Shown piece by piece: positions 58,950 through 64,000 of a stretch of DNA of 64,000 nt (position 1 is the first letter of the stretch; each line of letters opens with the position of its first letter). Where the stretch lies: assembly GCA_037962975.1 (NCBI GenBank), contig CM075673.1, positions 152,230,667 through 152,294,666 on the forward strand, read 5' to 3'. A program made the position numbers and the translations under genes. The notes under the pieces were generated by a model, which was not told where the DNA came from, ran no database searches, and saw only the letters and a list, made by a program, of their open reading frames with translations. This DNA is from Clitoria ternatea (taxonomy: Eukaryota > Streptophyta > Magnoliopsida > Fabales > Fabaceae).

Positions 58950-60753
58950 TTTTCATACGTTTTCGGCTAAGGATTCACCACACTATTTTATCATCATCAA
59001 AACAACCATTTTACATGCCCAAAACAGCAACCAAGCACATTTGATCACAAGCTCAAAATTTTAGAATTTAAGGCATGCAACAAATCAAAATTTTCTAAAT
59101 CACCGATTCAAGCATAAGCACATGTAATCTAGAAAAATCAAAACTTCACCAAGACCACACAAAACCACGATTTTTAACTTCACAACATCATCAAAAATCA
59201 AGATCCACCATGCAATTTAAGATCCACATTTTAGAGCCAAGCAAAATCACATGCAAACCAAAATAAGGCAAGATCTAACAACATGCAATGCATCCACACC
59301 AGATGCCTTCTTCTTCCTTTGCTCCAAGCTCCTTAGAGAGTGTGAAATGAAAGCTTTTTAGAGTGGTGGTAGTGTTAGGATCAACATGGTGGTGGGTGAT
59401 GGTGAGATGATGAAGAGAAATGGTGAGGAGATGGTGAATGACTTAGTGGATTTTGCCAAAAATTTAGAGAGGAAGAATGGTGCATGTCTCGGCCATAAGA
59501 GGGGAGGAAGAGAGAAATGAAGTGCTGAACATGCAAATGAGGGTTTATATAGAGGGGAGAGGGAAAAACTCAGCCAATAGAAATTAGGCAAAGTGGGAAT
59601 TATGTTGGATTTTCATTGGTTGTTATTCTTAATGGAAAGCTAATGTGTTGGGCAAAGGGAGCAAGTTCTTGGTTTAGAAATATCATTTTCTTCCGTTGAG
59701 AATTAGAAAAAGTGTTCAACATCAAAGTTATAGATCTTTTTCTCCCTTTTTTAACGAGCTAAAGAACATACGATTCTGACAACGGGAATAGGAGATGTGC
59801 CCGAAGCACTGAAAGTTGTTCAAGGGTACACGAATTATTGAGACAGTACTTTAAAATAAAAACTAGGGAAAATTGGCTAGGAACTAATTTTTGGTGTCTT
59901 CATAAGAGTTGTAGATATTGTTGTTAAGAAAATAACAAAAAAAGAATCGTTCCATTTCAATAACAGATGAGGGAGATATACTCAAAATACTGAAAGGTGT
60001 TCAATCAAATCGAAGGAATTATAAATCAATGCAGTGTTTTGCAAACTGAGCTTGATGGGCATAGAACTGGACTTCGTGGTCAACACAAAAGTTGTAGAGG
60101 ATTTCGATACAAAAAATTAAGGACAAGAATCGTTCAATTCCGATAACTGTAGAGGGAGATATGCCAAAAATACTGAAGGGTGCTCAAAAGCAATGCAAAT
60201 TATTGGACTCAAGCTCTTAAAAATAACGTCAAGAACTTATAGGTTCAAAATTGGACTTCAGGTCCTTCATGGGAACTATAATGTGTCTCAACACAAATAC
60301 TTTGGGACTGAAATGACTCAAATCAAATACATGTGGCAATTGCACAGCAAGAAATGGTGAAGCATGCACATAAAGTTATCGAGCAGGAACCGAGTTTCTC
60401 TTTTATTCAAGCATATGGAATTTCCACTTGCTCTGACTGGGTCCTACCACTATCCACCATGAGTCAAACACTGAGATCCTAAGTCAAATCCCCAAAACAC
60501 ACTTGATGGGTAACATATTTTACCGCATCGGCCAAAATATTATAACATATCTTATATAATTATTTTTATTTTACCCAAGGCAATATTTTATTATTCCTTG
60601 CTCAAATTAATCTCTCTCTAGACTGAATAAATTCCCCATTAGCACATATATTAGACACAAAAATTAATTAGCCAAAGTCCAAGTCATGTCACAGAATTCA
60701 CAAACATTATATTTTGATCCTTAAACCAATTACAAACAATAAGGGGTGTTATA
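58950..60753 (-). repeat. Possible third giant LTR, minus orientation
   Basis: The right end reads aaggggtgttata. Its reverse complement, TATAACACCCC, resembles the TGTAACATCC opening of giant LTRs 1 and 2 with G changed to A. A minus-strand TATA box (TCTATATAAACCC, 59551-59563) lies about 1.2 kb inside. Three loose units of about 180 bases (59700-60220) each carry caaaagttgtagat.. then agaatcgttc..gagggagatat..aaatactgaa. Similar words occur in giant LTR 2 on the opposite strand, consistent with opposite orientation. The left end was not found. Confidence 0.4.
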
Positions 60754-60847
60754 GTTTCTTGTAGGCATTTAGCGAAACTAGAGGTGGCAGAACAACATAT
60801 GTCTTGATTCTCAACTCCAGGGGTTTGCTATTTGTGGCCAAGCATCA

Positions 60848-61072
60848 TGGCCATTACAAGTTGAAATTAGAACAATTATTTTTGCTCTAAAGCTTGCTTG
60901 GAATAAAGACACCAAAAACATAGTTTATGAATCAAATTATTTGTTGGCTGCGGTGAGAAGCATTAATGACAACCAACTAGTCCTAAATGTAGTGCATCAT
61001 GATCTGTCTACTGCAAAGGTGATACTTAACAAACAAGGCTTGGAGAGTTCATATTTATCTTATTTTACATGA
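60848..61072 (+). pseudogene. RNase H-like (RVT_3) fragment
   Basis: One open frame without a start codon gives VEIRTIIFALKLAWNKDTK, then IVYESNYLLAAVRSINDNQ, then a helix with a late Asp. This is the core of the plant RVT_3 RNase H-like domain found in LINE-derived and host proteins. The usual acidic residue in the second motif (ESDS) is Asn here. An upstream piece (60780-60845, another frame) reads like the first strand, so a frameshift is likely. The fragment ends at TGA 61070. Origin, LINE relic or broken host gene, is open. Confidence 0.5.
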
Positions 61073-61559
61073 AACAAGTTTCCTCACTAATAATAAATTA
61101 ACAATTATGAAAAGAGCATCCTAATAAATTCATGAAAAAATATTTTATTTTGCTTTATTCTATCTATAAAACATTGTTTAAATATTAATATTTTCAAATA
61201 TATGTGTAATATATTATATTCTTTATATATTTAGATATTACTTTGAGGTTAAGTTTATGATTATAATTAGATTTAATATAATAAGTTGTTTTAGACAAAG
61301 TAAATGAATTTTATGGTCATGAGTTTATCACTGATAACAACTATTCTATTTTTACAAGAAGAAATCAATAGAAATTTATATTATTTCTAATTATATTTTT
61401 TAATATAATAATTCGTCTTAGCTCTCTCCAATTCCATAAACCATGAATCCTTCGGCTATCACTTCCACTTAGCAAAGCTTAAAATACATGATGAATTAAA
61501 AATCATAGAGAAAAAACTAAGTTCTAAAACAAATGTGGCTGTATGATATGACCAGGGGA
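61073..61559. other. AT-rich stretch downstream of the RRM gene
   Basis: The right part (about 61430-61559) is probably the 3' untranslated region of the minus-strand gene that follows. Nothing else is seen. Confidence 0.4.
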
Positions 61560-62823
61560 TCAAGTATCTGATGTTACGGTTGGTTCAGGAGGTCCTCTAG
61601 CAATTGGCATTCCACCACCAGTGTTGAGATTGGGTTTGGCATAATCAACAAATATAACACGTCCATTTAATGCCTGCAAAGACTTTCTGTCAGTTCTCAC
61701 TTCTAACAAACCCCGCCATCAACAGAAGAGTATCAAGGTTGACAATTTGGCAGTTTTGTTGTTTTAGAAGACATTCTCTAATTTTATTTTCTATTTGTTT
61801 CACTTTTAATTACAAAAATATCATGTAATATTTTTGTTTTTGCAAAAGTCTAAACCGTAAGTCAAAGCTTAATCATATAGTCTCAACAGTTATACACATT
61901 AAACAGTAAGAGACTGAGTAAATGATTTATTTCATTCCCATGACCACATGCTTAAAGAATAAAATGATAAATCATCTTAAAATCACAAAATAGAAAGCAT
62001 TCTCTAACTAAACATCACACAGATGATGCATAGCATGGTAAAGTGCGGGACATCCGATTGAACCTAATTCTCCCACTTCATCTCCTCCCTTTTACTGATA
62101 TTCAAAAGAATAATAATAAAAAACAAGCAACAACTCACCTTTCCATTCATCTGTGCTATGGCATTTTCAGCCTCATCTTGGGAAGCAAAGGTCACAAATC
62201 CAAACCCTTTAGATCTGTCTGATACCCTATCTGCTACAATTTTAGCTGGAAAAGTCACACGGTCAAATGCCAATCACCACAAAACGATAAAAAAATTAAT
62301 AATTATGAAATATTTCTTAGATGAAATGAAATTGGGTTAGAGCTACTTACTTTAGAAATGAAGTGAGATAAATGAAAAAAACCAAATTTATATTCCTCAA
62401 AGACACTTAGTTAAAATTTCCATTTTCAAGGTACCTTCAACAACTTGACCATAATTGGAGAAGGCATCTGATAATGCTTTCTCTGTGGTGTAGAAGGACA
62501 GTCCTGAAGAACACAGCTCCAAGGATAAGTAAATGTAACCCCTTTTCAAAGGTTAAACTTAAATACTAAAATACATAATATGTGGATACAGCATTCAAAA
62601 GTTAATAATTTTCCATATGTGATTTTTCATTGATGGGTATAAAAGATCGTGCAACACACAAAATACGTAACATTAGGGCACGTTCAGTTCAGTTCAGAGG
62701 AAAAAAAAAAAAATTAGTACCTCCAACGAAAAGCTTGAAAGCAACTCCCCTTTGGAAGGTTAAAAGAGATGGCAAAAAGGGTTTACTGGAGTTGGACCTA
62801 ATTATTCTTCTGATAGCCGCCAT
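61560..62823 (-). CDS. SRBP11: Small single-RRM RNA-binding protein, organellar (S-RBP11-like)
   Basis: Four exons on the minus strand: 62721-62823, 62435-62503, 62139-62245 and 61560-61673, all with GT-AG introns and matching phases, giving 130 residues. Residues 1-30 are rich in Arg and Ser with no acidic residue, as in a mitochondrial or plastid transit peptide. One RRM follows (about 31-106) with RNP2 LFVGGL (31-36) and RNP1 KGFGFVTF (70-77). The tail is Gly-rich, then PIARGPPEP. The phrases VSDRSKGFGFVTFAS, FVDYAK and PIARGPP are as I recall them for Arabidopsis AT5G06210 (small RNA-binding protein 11, chloroplastic). It should bind organellar RNA. The exact targets are not known to me. 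It is the only intact host gene seen. The start is the first ATG that gives the transit peptide. Confidence 0.88.
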
Positions 62824-62837
62824 GAAATTGATGTCAT
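62802..62837 (-). promoter_or_regulatory. Short upstream ORF overlapping the SRBP11 start
   Basis: An ATG at 62837-62835, 14 bases before the gene's ATG and out of frame, opens an 11-codon ORF that passes over the main start and ends at TAA (62802-62804). If the transcript begins upstream of it, scanning ribosomes would meet this ATG first. The leader position is inferred, as the transcription start is not visible. Confidence 0.4.
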
Positions 62838-63260
62838 CAGAACACAAAGGGAAATGAAGTGAAGAAAGAAAAGAATGATCGATTGCATAGGCATTACGCC
62901 ACAGAAGGAAATGGGTTCATCGCACATCAAAAGCCCAACCCAAATATGAGCAGGCCCACTACCGCTTAATACTATACTAGATGCTTTTGGTCACTCATGT
63001 TGAGGGCTTTGTTGGTCTTTATTTTTTATTGGGTTATATATCGGTTATATTTAATTAATGTGTGATTTGTTTTAATATCTTAACGTACTTCTCTTATATT
63101 TAGGATTAGACATATATACATTAAGTTTGTATAACTGGACATTTGTGAGCGGCCTAACATTCGGACTGATCATGTTCTCATACTATGTTAAAAATGACAT
63201 ACGTAACTCAATCCAAAAGCTAGTTTATAAGTTAAAAGTTGTCCCAAACTGTATGTCGTT
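62838..63260. other. Promoter side of the SRBP11-like gene
   Basis: Upstream of the minus-strand gene. The minus strand is pyrimidine-rich just before the ATG (cattcttttctttcttcac), as in many plant leaders. No clear TATA box could be assigned. No other gene is seen. Confidence 0.35.
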
Positions 63261-63660
63261 AATCTTTAATATAATTAAATATATTATTAATAAAAATGCA
63301 AAAATTTTTAATCTCAATATTTAATATAATTAAATATATTTAATAATAAAAAATAAATAAAATTCATATAATTGTTTTTTAATATAATTAAATATATTAT
63401 TAATAAAAATAAATCAAATTATTCATGTTAATATTTAATAAATATAATTAAATATATTAAATATTGATGTTAATATTATATTTATTGAATTTTAAATTTT
63501 TATTAATAATATATTTTTTAAAATTTAAGTATATTAGATATATTTAATATTTTTATTATTAACATATAATTATAAATATATAATAAAAAATATATATTTA
63601 AATATATTATGATTATTATATTTAAAAATATATAATATCAATTTTATATTTTATCATATG
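63261..63660. repeat. AT-rich repeated block
   Basis: The phrase tttaatataattaaatatatta recurs at about 63266, 63320, 63380 and 63436, with ttaataataaaaa between, and partly self-complementary stretches (aatatattaata). It is a loose minisatellite. 63661-64000 is AT-rich with no gene seen. Confidence 0.6.
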
Positions 63661-64000
63661 CACTTACATTATTTATGTGGTATATAATCTAAAAAAATGA
63701 TTGTTGTTTATATGCATAAATAATATCATGGTCTCATAGTTGAGTAGTTGTTTTTTCATATTCAAAGTTTTAAAAATGTGTTCTAATAGAAATAACTATG
63801 ATGGCTTAATGGTCTCCTGAATTTATTTTGTCATTTTTAATTCTTTTTTAAACAAATCTCTTTCAATATAATGCCATTGAAAATTATATCATGGTGAGGT
63901 AAAAAAGAGTATTTTACTTTGCTCTTTTACATTTTATTTTAAATTTCAGATATATTTTCTCTTTTCATTTTTTCAAATATTTTACCATAATGGCAAGACA

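Noticed and set aside
62630..62857. Plus-strand Lys-rich frame
   Set aside because: It lies opposite exon 1 of the RRM gene, whose splice sites and motifs are clear.

Overview
This window looks like gene-poor heterochromatin from a flowering plant. The DNA is AT-rich. It carries plant-type LTR retrotransposons of at least five kinds, a plant L1-type LINE, CACTA ends, and a fragment of an endogenous caulimovirid. There is one clear host gene, with four exons and GT-AG introns. The mix suggests a dicot. A legume is possible from the style of the LTRs, but that is a weak inference.

Layout. 1-464: possible minus-strand LTR fragment. 465-3764: 3' end of a Sirevirus-type Ty1/copia element (env-like remnant, polypurine tract, 3' LTR). 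3765-7438: AT-rich, with a MITE-like unit inside a (TA)n tract. 7439-9060: 5' LTR, primer site and start of gag of a second Sirevirus copy, joined at about 9060 to the 3' half of an Athila-type Ty3/gypsy element (9061-14182: end-of-pol motif, leader intron, env-like pseudogene, LTR). 14183-15763: CACTA end with a coding remnant. 17240-21381: decayed LINE. 22285-37803: solo LTR of about 3.65 kb, flanked by CAGAC, split by a complete minus-strand Tat-lineage element (23787-35652, 800-bp LTRs, flanked by TTTCC) that has an antisense gene with an intron. 40204-49685: second giant solo LTR of about 4.1 kb, flanked by ATGTG, split at a (TA)n tract by a circularly permuted caulimovirid fragment (about 43998-49313). 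52806-58192: complete minus-strand Reina-type element, 259-bp LTRs, flanked by GATAA. 58950-60753: possible third giant LTR. 60848-61072: RNase H-like remnant. 61560-62823: host gene for a small single-RRM organellar RNA-binding protein like Arabidopsis S-RBP11. 62838-64000: promoter side, then very AT-rich DNA.

How it fits together. The window is a stack of insertions that can be ordered in time: giant LTRs first, then the Tat element and the viral DNA inside them. Nearly all coding damage in the Athila, Tat and Reina copies is in-frame stops explained by C-to-T changes, with very few frameshifts, as expected for methylated silent DNA. I found no new defence or metabolic system. The most informative items are the viral insertion into an LTR microsatellite, the young Tat copy that already carries nine stops and a lost integrase aspartate, and its antisense gene.
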